This document shows, one piece after another, positions 1-12,290 of a stretch of 64,000 nt of DNA; positions within the stretch are counted from its first letter, which is position 1; each line of letters opens with the position of its first letter. The stretch spans positions 29,984,132 to 30,048,131 of the forward strand of contig OY754981.1 in NCBI GenBank assembly GCA_963576475.1, read 5' to 3'. Both the position numbers and the translations under genes were made by a program. The DNA is from Molanna angustata. Its lineage: Eukaryota; Arthropoda; Insecta; Trichoptera; Molannidae. Under the pieces are notes generated by a model, which was not told the origin of the DNA, made no database searches, and worked only from the letters and a program-made list of their open reading frames with translations.

Positions 1-149
1 TATTTCTACTACACTGAGCACTGAGAAAAAATCATGTCATGCCTCAATGGATTTAGTGCTTTGTCAAAAAGTTCAAATTCCAAAAAAATATAATAATACA
101 GTAACTAATACAGTAATCAAATCATTTAAAAAGTATTTTTCAACAGATT

Positions 150-310
150 AAATTTTTTACGACCGAACGTTTTCGACGAGGGGTCTCGACTTTTTTCTTT
201 GTGAAGAGCCGTGTCATGTCCCCCCAACGTTGGCTGTCATCTGGGAAAATGCCTCTCTATTTCAGGAGCAGCTCTCCGACATTTTCAAGGTCTAAAAAGA
301 AAACTTAATT
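150..310. repeat. diverged copy of the hairpin family seen at 41.6 kb
   Basis: Two blocks match one arm of the inverted repeat at 41567-41789. The first is ACGACCGAACGTTTTCG near 160-176 and the second is GACATTTTCAAGGT near 279-292. In the 41.6-kb arm these blocks are about 10 bp apart; here about 100 bp of other sequence lies between them. This looks like a single arm of the same dispersed repeat, broken by an insertion or diverged in the middle. No coding potential is visible. Confidence 0.4.
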
Positions 311-1244
311 GAAAAGACAAGACTACTTGAACAAGAAAGAACAACGAATAAACTCTCACGTACATACATATAATATAAAATAATGTGAACTTTGTCCAAA
401 GCGTTCTTCATTACTAATCGTTTTTATTTTCATTTTATTTATTTTTTGTTTATCAAATATCTAAGTCTTACCAGATATGTATACCTACGTATTAAATATT
501 ATGTATACTAGTGTTTCGTTTACTTTCACGTATGTAAAAAGGACAAATATGCGAATGAATAGGAACATTAAATTAAAAGTGAGACAAAGTAGTGAATTTT
601 TCAATCACTCTCAAAAATTGTAATAATTTTTTTATTTTGGTAGGTTTTATTATTATTTGACAACAAAAAATTCAAAGTTCAACAACGATACGAAAATAAA
701 TGAAGAAGAGTCGAGACGAACGCACGAGACAAAGAACTAAGAAAAAAAGGAAAACAATTAAAGGGTCCTTTCTTCACAGGAAAAGATAATTTCACTTTAT
801 TAAGAATAAATGACGTCTATCTGGTTTCTCCTTTGAAACGGTTCACAGTGAAAGGCGGTAAGGACAGATGAGAAAATGAGACAAACGAAGAAGCCAGGTT
901 ATAACAAATACAAGGACCGCCTATTGTGGAGAAATTAATTTTCATTAAATTATGGTAGATAACCTATCTAAATCTGAAGAACCTATTATTGTCAGATTCT
1001 TAAAACTATTGTGAATTTGTTTCTGGTACAACTTTTCATTTTGGAACAATTCATCGCTAAGCAACTCTTATGGGAATCCATACTTTGATGCCGTCCAGTT
1101 TTTTCAAATATTTCTTCCGCAAATAGATGAGTGCGGCTTTGTCATTATTTAAGGTAATTTACGTTATTTGAAAAACAGCTCTTCATTAAATATTGAATAT
1201 TGTTTAATTTTTTTTTTAATTAAATAACATTTCCAATGCCTTAA
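311..1244. other. AT-rich non-coding stretch
   Basis: No recognisable gene, long repeat or RNA. Poly-A/T runs and short open frames only. Confidence 0.5.
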
Positions 1245-1725
1245 TATTATCAGACTCAATCTATATGTTTTATATGTTCCCCACAAGACCAAATTATGTT
1301 CTCGATGAAATACAAACTTCATTCGCTAAAATCTTAAAATTTAAATATAATAATAACCTGGATACTAGACATTTAGGAATACAGACAACGAAATAGTCGA
1401 CACTTAAGCCAAAACAGCTTCATCTTCACCTACAAGTATGACACCCCAAAAACAGATTATTTTTCATATTTAAAAATAAACATGACACACAGATAGCAAG
1501 GAATCTGAAAGTGACTAGAACCAACACTGGGTTACTCTATGCTGGAATCCAGCCCTCTATTCCAAAAAACCCTTAGTTCTAAGGAAGGAGGCTTTCCAGG
1601 GGGGACATATATTGCATAACTAGGTTAAGAATCGATCACTGTATTGTAGCTTCACATCTCTTTTAAATAAAATTTTTAAACCCCAATATGTGAGTGTGGT
1701 CAGGAGGAAGAGATATTGGACTGAA
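1245..1725 (+). pseudogene. degenerate non-LTR retrotransposon, C-terminal part of ORF2
   Basis: Broken translation gives a series of blocks typical of the region after the reverse transcriptase in Jockey/CR1-like LINEs. Near 1540-1575 is a block reading YAGIQPSIPKNP followed by a stop and F. Near 1585-1660 is SRGDIYCITRLRIDH, like the family's '(S)R..(I/T)T..RLR.GH' motif. After a frameshift, PICECGQEEEILD lies at 1683-1721, like the terminal CxCG..E..EH zinc-knuckle motif. Upstream, at about 1290-1370, LDEIQTSFAKILKFK resembles the RT thumb. Stops and at least one frameshift make it non-functional. The clade assignment is tentative; the C-terminal motif order is the main support. Confidence 0.55.
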
Positions 1726-2739
1726 CAAATTAAATTATAATTAGAAATATCTCACTTTAATTTCATTTTTAATCATCTTTCTGCATTGAATCAAGGCATA
1801 GAGCACTCTATCTAGGATGAATTGCTAAGAATAAAAAAAAAAACTTTCTCATTTCAACAAATATTTTTTTAACGCCACGAGGTAAACATTTAGGAAATGC
1901 CGTATCAATTCAAGTGATAATTTAAAAAAAAATCCATTTGGTCGACTTTAAACCCTGCTACGCTTATTGAATTCAACGAACATGCATACATTATTTTAAA
2001 CAGCATACAATAAATAAGGAACAAAACATTAGAGGAAATAAAAATTCTAAGATTCTTGAAAACCTCGAAAATGTAAAGTATTCTTAGCGAAAACGCCATT
2101 AAACCAAAACTACGCAGAAAAAACATTTATTATAAAGCAACAAAAAAGATTATTCATGAAAGGGTCAGGAGAAAGTTATATTCAAAATATATTATCAAAG
2201 TAGGCATAGAATAAGAATAACAAAATGTAAGAAAAAATACATAACTCGACATGGAATATTATTCACAAGAGAAGAAGGTTAAATATGAGGGTTGACTTAT
2301 ACACTATAGAGCGGGCATCATGATGGATTGAAACGACCCCACCAAATAAATAAATAAATAAGGGAGGATATATTTTGGATGGTGGCGGTGTTGTGTGGGG
2401 GAGGTAAAAACTAGAATATTAATGTTGTAGTTCACGTGAGAAAAATTGCACAGCCGTGTGAAGAGTTTGTAAACATAATATTATAGAAATAACAGTAAAA
2501 TATAAATAATATATGCTAAATATTTCAGCTGGGGCGAGATCTAATTATTACTAATCTATTTATTGCGAAATTTAAAATTTACTAATATATATGAAGATGC
2601 GTACCTAAAATACTAGAAATATTATCAAGACAAGAGTTTTAATCATATTGATATAAATGTTAGGAGATTCAAGCATTTAATAATTATTTTTGAAGTCAAC
2701 TCTTGCCTGTTGAACTCTACATATTATTTCTGCCTTTGA
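1726..2739. other. AT-rich non-coding stretch with a (TAAA)n tail
   Basis: At 2340-2360 is an (AAAT)n run preceded by ACGACCCCACC. It resembles the 3' tail of an old retroelement, but no body can be recognised upstream. Nothing else is supported. Confidence 0.35.
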
Positions 2740-3010
2740 TCGGCTACCTTGAAATATTTATACTATATATATTATGAAAATGTGATAGCACAAAAATACA
2801 TAGAAAAAGTCATACTAAAAGTACCCCTAAGAACCCCCACAGAAACTACACATATAAACAAACCTTGGTGTGATGACAGTTTATCAACTATTTGCAAGAG
2901 CATTATTGACGTACATTTTTCGCGAATACTGGCTTAATAATCCAAGAAATATAAAGTCGACTGCAGAAAATTTATTCCCACAAAGTCATTAATATATGGA
3001 CAAAAAAGTC
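2740..3010 (+). pseudogene. possible LINE endonuclease-RT linker remnant
   Basis: A frame interrupted by two consecutive stops (near 2935-2940) reads KPWCDDSLSTICKS and, further on, YKVDCRKFIPTKSL. This spacing of a PWW/PWC-D block, an I-C-K block and a later R-K...K block resembles the linker between the endonuclease and RT domains of Jockey/CR1-like LINEs. The match is short and the clade is unknown. It could also be a chance AT-rich frame. Confidence 0.28.
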
Positions 3011-4506
3011 ACCTTACTTGGCACCTAGACTATTCTAACATGCTGCCAACAGAAACAAGGAACATCAAAAAGTGTAAAATAATGGATTTTTCTAGAGGGT
3101 CTCGCTAGCTGTAAAACGAACGTTACCCTATTATAAGTAGTGATGCCAACCTGTATACTTTTTTTTTGGATTTCATCAATTGTTCCCGCCACTTGTCGCC
3201 TTTATCTATGGACATGCCAGTGACAAGTGTTATGTTTATATTTTATTGCTGTTAATTTACAATTTGAAATTTATTAGGAATTACTCAATGTATGAGTTAT
3301 TTTTTGGGTACAATTGTAATGTGACAATCTGAATATAAAATGTAATTATGATACACGGGTATGTTCTCAGAGAAGCGGGTGTCTGTCGCAAATAAAATAA
3401 AATAATACAGATGTAAAGAATACATAAATAAATAAATAAAAATAAGAAGTCATTTTACACCATAATAATAAGCAGGATCAGAGTGCGTTTTATTTTGCAG
3501 ACCATTGTTTTATTATCGCAAAATACCAAAGTGAAGGAATGTCGTTGCCGGAAATTGGCGTTTGTGCTTTCGTGCGCTAAAGCCGACAGATTTGTCAAAA
3601 TGGTTTAAAACAAAACGTTACGCTAATCCTTACACAATGTGGATGATGTGGGGTTTTTAATCCACGATGTTGGGTCCGTGTACTATCAAACGAGGGAGAT
3701 GTGAAGTAGGGGATGGAGGAGGGGGCCGTAGCTTAGTCAAATTATATTTTTTAAGGCTTCGTCGTTTGACATTCATTCAGTCGCAGCACGTCATGACTGG
3801 CGAAATGCTGAAGGGAACTTGCGCAGGGAATGGGGACTGACCGCCCGCTAACCTTAATCGACGGAATAATACCGCAAAAAATATATTTCACCAGCTGAGT
3901 ACATTCGATAAATCGTTGCCGTAGTGGTGAACTCAGTCAAGCAACAATTTAAGTAAAAATAAACTAACAATGCTTTGTCGTTCAGAAAAGTCTAAACTGC
4001 ACAGCGGTGAAGAGATCTATGATGAAAAACATATAGATCATTATTTTGTAGTGGGAAAAAAAGTTAAGTGAAAGAAATTTCGTATTTAACATTATATTTA
4101 ATTATTTATGATATATTATTGAAATGTTGAATCATTAGAATTGTTCATAGCAGGCTATTCAGAATTATGTGTCAAATTAAAATAGTTAAAAACAAAATAG
4201 TATTTGGTAGTTATTAGTTATAACTTAAATCATTTTCTCAAAACATAAGTTATTCAGTTACTACGGCTACTTATACAAAAATAGTTCAATAATATTTGAA
4301 AGTAATAACAAAGATTGTAAAAATGATAATTATTAAGGGTATGTTTGGATTTGAAAATATTGAGCAGATTAAATTGGGCAGTTCATCACTCGTGCTATTA
4401 GAATATTTTTTTTTATTATTGACAAAATATTTTTTAAAGACTTTTGTGCCTTCCCTATCCATACTGTCCCCCTAGAAACAACGTGTCGTTTAGCTCAAGA
4501 AAATAT
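3011..4506. other. non-coding stretch with simple (AAAT)n tails
   Basis: Contains a TAAATAAATAAATAAA run near 3425-3440, a possible retroelement tail. No gene, RNA or long repeat is recognised. Confidence 0.4.
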
Positions 4507-4570
4507 AACTCAATGTATGGAAGTGACAGTTGTCACGTGAGTGGCAACTGTCACTTCAATACATTGAATT
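4507..4570. repeat. 30-bp inverted repeat with 4-bp loop
   Basis: Left arm 4507-4536 and right arm 4541-4570 are complementary at about 27 of 30 positions, around the loop GTGA. The core is AGTGACAGTTGTCAC against GTGGCAACTGTCACTT. It would form a stable hairpin on either strand. It may be a miniature foldback remnant; no TSD is evident. Confidence 0.75.
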
Positions 4571-4589
4571 ATCTTTCTTGTTTCTCAGT

Positions 4590-4625
4590 CAGTCTATTTA
4601 TTGCAGATCAGTCTATTTATTGCAG
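4590..4625. repeat. two-copy 19-bp direct repeat
   Basis: CAGTCTATTTATTGCAG occurs at 4590-4606 and again at 4609-4625, a perfect tandem duplication with a 19-bp period. Confidence 0.85.
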
Positions 4626-7108
4626 TCTGATGTTTTCTTTCTTTACTATAGACATTAAATCAGCATCAAAATTTATTATGATCTTGATGAATACATAAAT
4701 TACTTCAAAGAGAATGGAAAAAATAGATTATTATTTCTAAAGAAAGTCTATGTTATTGAATTGATAAAATAATATAATATTGTAAATTCAATTGAAAGAA
4801 AAATGTCGAATGGATACACGCCACATTATATTATATTGGTCGGAAAACATCACAAAAGTATTTACTTATATAAAATAAAAAAATACTAATTAAAACTTTC
4901 ACTACAAAAATTTACGTTACCCATTTTTATCATCGTTGATATTCTTATATTGTCTTCAAAAACTTTTCTAAAATTTTCAAGGTATTCGACATATTAGTTT
5001 CTCCATTAATATAACATGAACGTGTGTAAGCATGTGTGTAATTTTAATTAATGTTTTCAGAGATACACGTTCTTGTTGGGTATGTTTCAATTTCTACACA
5101 AATAAACATTTTGCTAAATAAAACGACAACAGCAAAAACTAGGACACGTTGAGCCTCCCTAAAACGTAGACCAATTTAAAGCGAAAAAATTAACACAGAA
5201 CAATAAAAGTACGTAATTACGCATTTATACTAATCGCCAATAAAGATTAAAGATAGGTCTTAATGACGTTTCGAAATGAATTAAAAATGTACATATATCT
5301 ACTGTCCATAATACACACCTTTGTGTAGGTCATATTTCGTGGCATTCAACATGACATATTCGAATATAAAACGTTAAGAAGTTCGAAAAAATGGCGTCAA
5401 TATGCTAAAGTATATACGGGAACATACATATTATAAACCTGTCTGCCGATAAGATGACAAATAGGACGCTTCAGACATGCTTGGAAATGTCGACAATGAC
5501 AAAAAAAAAACAATAATGGATGTACATCAAACTTCAACAAGATAATATGACAATATATTTTGTACGGGTCAAATCAGACGAATGGCCCCCGGAGATAAAT
5601 TAACGTAAATATCAAAGAGTTTAGTTTATTTTTTAAGATAAAAAATGCATGGATGGTATTTTGAAAAGTCACATGTCGGGGCAGACCGTCCAGTCGACAC
5701 AGTGTATAATATAATATTCTTGGTTCTAGGTGGTCGAGTTATAGGTACAGTTTCTTAATAATACTTATATTTTAGAATAATAAATATTAGTACAATACAA
5801 TGACACACAATATGACGTCTGTACAAAAATTACTAAGAAGGTGAATTCGACATTATCGATGAGCGAAAGACACCGCACACACAACATAGGTACCTTCAAT
5901 TCAGTGAATCATACTATCTCGCTCGCACTCACACTATCACATGTCTCACATAAAATAAGATAATTTTTTGTTGTCCTTCGACCGTATTAGTGTAAGATCC
6001 CGAGATTCTAAACTTACGTCATTTTGTGTAGTGGGCCCATACAAAACGTATACTTAATCTTAAAGTCATAGTATAACGGCTGTTTTTTTTCTGTAAAAGG
6101 ATACCACAGCACGTAACAATGTTAACAAGAAATGGGGTATTTGGTGACTGGTGCTCTACGTTATGCTTAAAACAGATCAGCATGAAATCATATCATATAA
6201 AGGGTGATTGAATGCATTCACCAGAAAAGGACCTGAAACAGGATTTAATCAAAGCGAGTTGTAATACGGAAAAAGACGACCCTTTTTTAAGCAACTAATC
6301 AAAAGGGTCATTAAAAACAGGATGTCTTACATTGAAAACAGATTTATATACAAACCATGTCATATCCCGATTATGGATAGGCAGATAAAACTGAGAGGTA
6401 ATCTTGATACACATTTATTTGATCATATATAGAACTGATTTATATAGGGCTGCTCTGGGACAGGCATAGCCTAGTAGAGTAGCCTAATCCACAAATTAAA
6501 ATAAATATATGTATATACTTATGACTTAAACTTTAACTTTTAACTTAATTATAGTATTACCTATACATTTTATGTACTACTGGTTAAAGTTATATTGTAC
6601 CTACTTCTGATATTATATACTTGAAAAAAGGATTTTTAATAAATAAATAATAAATATTATGCTCTTCCTATTAAACATAAATGTTTTGGAACAGGCAGAT
6701 AGTATTTTGTAGACAATGACGGGAAAATGGTACGTAATTTAGACGAAGCGTTTTCACCGTCCGCTGGATACGTTGGCACAATAGCGCACAAGAAGAATTC
6801 AGGGCACATCGGTAGGGGGGGAAGGGCGCCACTTAAAAATGATATGAAAACAATAAATTTCCGAGGCGACGTGCAAAGTGTCCAGAATTAAATTTTTTAG
6901 CTGAATTATTTATCCCGAACCCGACCTGTGAAACTGGAAGAGGAACAAAAGCCGGGCTTATCCTTTGCCCAGTCGGGTTCCCCGCGGGGAAAGCCTAGTT
7001 GGACTGGACTAGATTATATTGAAACAATACAGAGTATTATTGTCTGATTATACCACATCCACATACGCTATAAGTCCTTGACCAATAGCTCCCAACCTTA
7101 AGCAGCCG
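4626..7108. other. AT-rich non-coding stretch
   Basis: No gene or RNA recognised. The segment 6390-6655 ends in AAAAAAGGATTTTTAATAAATAAATAA and has a CTGGGACAGGCATAG word. It looks like the 3' untranslated end of an unidentified retroelement, with low certainty. Confidence 0.35.
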
Positions 7109-7143
7109 AATTATTTTAATTTATGGTATAAATTAAAATAATT
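7109..7143. repeat. AT-only hairpin next to a SINE tail
   Basis: AATTATTTTAATTTAT and its near-perfect complement flank the 3-bp loop GGT (7125-7127). It directly abuts the SINE-tail fragment at 7144-7174. Confidence 0.75.
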
Positions 7144-7174
7144 TAACACGCACCCAATAACAAATCCTGGAGAC
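7144..7174 (-). repeat. short SINE-tail fragment, reverse orientation
   Basis: The reverse complement reads GTCTCCAGGATTTGTTATTG followed by GGTGCGTGTTA. This matches the tail segments at 10110-10160 and 14850-14890. The last part of the tail, including the GACATAGTACCTG block, is absent and replaced by the adjoining hairpin. Confidence 0.6.
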
Positions 7175-8744
7175 ATTAAAATATCGGCATGCATGGTTCA
7201 GTTAGTAAGATATTATAAGACTTTGGTTGGACACATATGAATTTGAAAAAATAGATATTGGTAATAAATCGCAAATTACACAGGGTGTGTGTGCCACTGG
7301 TTTAACCCAGTAACAGGAGAAAGGAAAAGAAGGAATATTTGCCTACCTTTCCTGGTGTGGTTCAGAATTAAATTTTCCCAATGCCTCCTGATGCTCACTT
7401 CACACAATATTCACAGACACTAAACTGATAAGTTGGATGGCGATGATGGATTTGAATGAATTATTTTACTAGGTTTGATGACTCCGAAGTTCACACGGCG
7501 TGCTCTTGATGATGACTGAATTTTGTAGGTATGAAAGGAAGTAGGTAGGATAAAATGCAACAATAATATTGAATCTCAAAATATCGATGTGTCATTATAT
7601 ATAACTACCTAACCATGTGTATATATGTATGTATGATGAATATCGTTCCCTATAACATAATTATAGCGAACATAGGGTGAAAGCAAATGTATACAAATGA
7701 GATGTTTTAGTTTTCTGATAAATATTCCTACTCTATACAGTAATACATTAAAAAAACAGTATGTCTCGGAAACTCTTACAGAATGTTCTAGGAGTTTCCG
7801 AAAAATAATGCCTTACCAAGAGCGAAAACAGAACCAAAAAGTTTGGGAACCAATGTATTAAAGCGTCCGAATAATTCACGTTATTTAATCTCAATCCTCA
7901 GATAATAGACGTAGGAAAAATGAGACATATTTCTCAACAGTTTTTAGTTTCAATAAACTGGTTCTAAAACGATGTTTTTGAAACATGAAAAAAAATCGCT
8001 GGAGTCATTCGATTGTCTCCCGAATCATTTTAGTTTTGAACACTCCTACAATCGAACAATCAGTTTAAAGTCTGCATCTAAAGATTAAAGATAATTACGA
8101 ATGATTTTATCGTGGTCAGTGTGTTCTATCTGTGGTATTTCAAGATCCTTCTTGTCTTGGTACATGTGCATTATGTGGAACCGAGACTTTAAAATCTGAT
8201 ATAATATGTAAAACCATACGAAAATTAATGTAAGTATATAAAACGAGAAGGATATATGTTAATTCTGTTTTTATAACTATATTTTGGTCTGATCCAGATA
8301 TAAAAATTCTTCCTATACATAGTAATATCACAGTCTCTAACCTCAGATATCAGAATGTATCTGGAGACACACTATTTTACAGAAGACATTCAAAGATCAG
8401 TCTATAATGACAATATAATATGAAAACGATAGGAGCATATATGTACTTTGAAGTGGTAAAATAGCTTACGCTGAATGAATATCAAACAAAAGATAATAGA
8501 AAAGGCAACATATTGTCTGAGCACAACACAAGCATCTCGCTGCCAGATTCTGTACATTGTAAACACACTCACGGCAATATTAACGAGTAAACAATATTGT
8601 TGGGAACATCCAAGTACCTACCTACATACTGTACACAACCACTTCACTAGCTGGCAGAGAAAATTAATATAAAGGTGCAAACAATACATCCAACTCTAAA
8701 CGTATAATTTTAATTGCTATCGTTAGAAACATTTCACATTGCTC

Positions 8745-8748
<4 letters not shown>
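7175..8748. other. non-coding stretch with one small hairpin
   Basis: A 9-bp inverted repeat, CGGAAACTC / GAGTTTCCG, lies near 7767-7801 with a 16-bp loop. Short open frames occur but none shows a recognisable motif. Confidence 0.45.

Positions 8749-8794
<46 letters not shown>
8749..8794. repeat. (TC)23 microsatellite
   Basis: Uninterrupted TC dinucleotide run of about 46 bp, preceded by CTCTCGT. Confidence 0.97.
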
Positions 8795-8797
<3 letters not shown>

Positions 8798-9619
8798 TAT
8801 CTTTCTGTTAATGTAAGTGTTGCCATTGTGTTGGGGGGAAACTACGTCCTAATTAAAACTCTCACTGGGGGATGAAATGGAAGAGAATAAAGTTTGCCGC
8901 TGCACTCAACCGAACGATAATGTAAAACGTGAAATAGGTATATATAATAGCAGTACTGGAAGATGTAGGTACTCTTATCCTATAACACACCCAGAATCGA
9001 ATTACACAGAATAATTCAATGAAGCTTCAACATTGGAAACCCATTACGACGACGGTGCATCATAGCGGCTATCGAGGAAAACACAAATACTGATTGATTC
9101 TCTTAAGCAAATGATTCTTTTTCACAACAATGAATTCTTAAGTTCTTCGCTGAAAGTCAAAATTGAAGATAAACGTATATAATAAAGATATGTTAAAGAT
9201 GTTCACTCTAATACACAATCCAACAATCTCCTCGTTAACTAACGATCCCTCCTCCTCACCCTGAAACATACTCGCTAACTGTATATTTATACTTTTAAAT
9301 ATTTTTCAACTTTGTTTTATCGTGTATTGTTTTATGATATTTTCAACTATGTAATTAATTATTATATAATCATTAATTTAAAATAAAGAAAGCATTTTTG
9401 GCTCAATTTTTATACAAGTATCTTTCTGAGATGAAATAAATAACTAAATAATGAAAAAGTACATGACCGATTTTAATATTATGAAAATTGTGTCGTTTCC
9501 TGTTAAATAACGACCAGTCAATGCGATCTGCTGAACGTTTCACACTTGCCTTTCCCATTTATTCTACCGGAGCTTTCACCTCTTCTTTTCAAAGTACAAA
9601 ATAAGCTAGACCTGCTAAA
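8795..9619. other. non-coding stretch
   Basis: Nothing recognised beyond AT-rich sequence. Confidence 0.4.
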
Positions 9620-10231
9620 CTCCTCACTAACAAGTCATTCTATAAAGTATTCAAATTTTGTATGGAAAATATTCAGCATTTTCATGAAATGAGTGTGTTA
9701 TATATTTTATTTAAATACTTCATTATGAAAACTTGAAAACTCTTCAATGCCATTTTATGAAAGTGATGTGCCTTTTTATCAATTTGAAAATAAAAATTTC
9801 AAATTTTAAGTTAACTGAGCTTGGAGTCATTTTGAAATATTTGACAGTTAAAAAAATTGAGAAGCACTATTCACATATGCTTCAAAATCTAATGGGGTCT
9901 AAGCGAGTATTACATATGCATATTTGAATAGAAATGAGTACTTTAGTCTATAATCGATAAAGTAAAAAAACACGCCGTACATAGCACACACACAGATACA
10001 TTGTGATGAAACCTTCATAATACAATCTCAGCGTGATACTAGTTAAAAATTGCGAAATCATAACTGCCCACTATATTAATATATTAATATTATGATTAAT
10101 ATCGTAAGTCTCCAGAATGTGGCAACTTGTTATTGGGTGCGTGTTAAATTAATATTTGACATAGTACCTGTTGCCCGAAAAATAATATATAAATAATATA
10201 TAAATAAATATCCCTTTGGGTTAGTGAGGAG
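9620..10231. mobile_element. TA-flanked MITE, copy A, interrupted by a SINE tail
   Basis: The left end CTCCTCACTAACAAG is mirrored at the right end by GTTAGTGAGGAG (10220-10231). The right end is followed by TA; the left end is preceded by AA where copy B has TA. The interior aligns over several hundred bases with 45818-46285, for example a shared CAGCATTTTCATGAAATGAG. Relative to copy B it carries an extra segment at 10077-10207 flanked by ATAT. It has no transposase frame. A Tc1/mariner-type non-autonomous element is inferred from the TA flank and terminal repeats. Confidence 0.65.
10077..10207 (+). mobile_element. SINE tail inserted in MITE copy A
   Basis: Contains GTCTCCAGAATGTGGC, then the conserved tail words TTGTTATTGGGTGCG and AATATTTGACATAGTACCTG, followed by TTGCCCGAAAA and an (ATAAATA)n run. 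The same tail ends the SINE at 14610-14945. The tRNA-like head is missing, so this is a 5'-truncated copy. The tetranucleotide ATAT lies on both sides (10073-10076, 10208-10211). The orthologous position of copy B reads CCCACTATATCCCCC with no insertion. Confidence 0.65.
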
Positions 10232-11894
10232 TAAAAATGTGCTGTGACGAATTCACTTGCGACTTCACATTGATTGGTTGTAATAAATTACCTTATGACT
10301 ATAAACCCGTCTTCGAGGCTTGTCTACGCGGCAAATTATTATCACCTCTCATTTTCCATGCAATAGATTGAGACACATCTAAAAATAGCAGTGATAATAC
10401 AAGCAAACATGTTAGCAACGGGGATAAATAGATAGGTGCAAATAAAAACGACGCAACGTGCTAATTACGTTTTCAGGTTAAATTATTGCAAGCATCGTCA
10501 CAAGGTTGTCAAAGAACACAGTCGAGAAATTTCAATTGTCACCTATGCAAGACAGCGAGATGATAAACAGCCTCGGGTAAGTATAGCTAGCGAAGGTAGG
10601 GCGGCCGAGAACTCTTGACATTTTGCATTCATGGGCGGGCAGAGTCTCGCATTGGGCGCCTGTTTTACAAAACTTTATCGAAGATGGATGAAAACCTCAT
10701 TTAACTGATAAAATTTTTTATCAACGTAAAGTATGCATCGATATTTATTACACAACTGTTATTACACAAGCAATTGTAGCAATTTAAAAACACCCTATAC
10801 CCTCTGTAGAAACACATACAATTTATAGAAATATAATAATGACATTATAGACGTAGTTATATAGTGTATGAAATTGTCCATAGTATGTTTTAAGGAATGT
10901 TTTTAGACATTGGAATTTTGAATATGCAGGGCTAGTAAAGAGCAATTATGAAGTTTTGCAAGATTTTTTACAAAAAAATATGGTGAACACGAATAAAAGT
11001 ATGTTTAAAATCCTAATTGTTACAAGAGAATCTTACAACTATTAATTTATTCGTTTACTCGACAAAATGAGAATAATAATTCAAGGCGAATTCGAGAAAT
11101 CGGAATAATTTAGCAATACCTTTCACATCATGAAGCAAAATACCGGGGAAAATACATATAAAATATATATTCGTTTAAAATTAGATTTTTTCTTATTATA
11201 TTTTATCAAAACATACATAAATCTAATGTTAAGAATCATTCATCACCTGACTACGGAGTAAACATCAAAAGTTTCATTTATCCAATACGTTAATAACACG
11301 AGAAGGATAGGGAAGATTAACTCGGCAATCCCATAATGAGAACGATAATAATATCGAAGATCCAAATATAACCTCAGTGTTCATGAACAGCACAAAGGAT
11401 TTTGTCGCCTCGTACGTAATAATATGTGGAAATTATCTACAAACGGGAAAATTGCACACACACACATATAATGTGCGGGTATGTGTAGAGGAATAAAGGA
11501 AAAGATGCGGTAAATGTCCAACATAAATTGGGCGATAAATTAAGAAGGTTTCGCGAGGTCGGGGCCAACTATTCTATAGCGCTACAGGATAGGAGGGGGT
11601 CTAGGGAGACACCAGGGAGAGAAAGAGGAAACGGTTAAAACTGAGACGAAAAGTAAAGTATGAAGAGGAGAAGCGACGGCAATATACTCTAACACACTTA
11701 TGTAAGGAGAGACACACGAGAGCAAAGATGGCACTATTTCCTGAAACTTTGTCGTATGTGATTTAATACCGATACTTACGTACAGAACCTACTTATAGGA
11801 CAAACGAATTCAGACATCTCGTAGGCGAAATAGCTATGCCAAATAATTTACCACAATGCACGTGTTTTTAATATATATTCATCCTTTTCCTCAT
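10232..11894. other. non-coding stretch
   Basis: No gene or repeat recognised. Slightly GC-richer patch near 10560-10660 with no motif. Confidence 0.4.
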
Positions 11895-12290
11895 CACTGA
11901 GGATAGCGGCTGCAGTCCATGGCCACACATATGACCCGCCTCCATGCCAATCTGTTTTGGGCTGAACGCAGAGCACCATTCACCGAAGACCCCATTGTGG
12001 ACTTAACCAGATCGCTCCATTTAGTCGGTGAGCGACCACGAGATCTCCGTCCCTCCACGCTGCCCATCACAACAAGCTCCTCGAGGCAGTCTGGTTACCT
12101 TCTGGCAATGTTTCCAAAGAATTGAAGGATACGTCCCGTAACATATCGTCGACAGATGATCCTCAATCTTCAGCTCGTCCAGAATTGACACATTCGTTCT
12201 TCTGGCAATCCATGGGATGCGCAACATTCGCCTCCAGCACCACATTTCGAAGGCATCGATCCTCTTTCGCTCTGACTCCCTCAGTGTCCA
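11895..12290 (-). pseudogene. degenerate LINE ORF2 C-terminus
   Basis: On the minus strand, from about 12290 downward, the frame reads ERKRIDAFEMWCWRRMLRIP, then ARRTNVSILDELKIEDHL. After frameshifts come GRSPTKWSDLVKS and, near 11920-11950, NRLAWRRV...VAMDCSRYP followed by stops. This order (thumb region with E-M-W-C-R-R-M, then the basic GR.P..W.D block, then a W-R motif) is the standard C-terminus of many RTE-like insect LINEs. At least two frameshifts separate the blocks, so the copy is dead. The 5' part, including the RT catalytic box, is absent. Confidence 0.75.

Noticed and set aside
8749..8794. (TC)23 run as a GAGA-factor-type regulatory site
   Set aside because: Length and purity fit an ordinary microsatellite; no promoter or gene is nearby.
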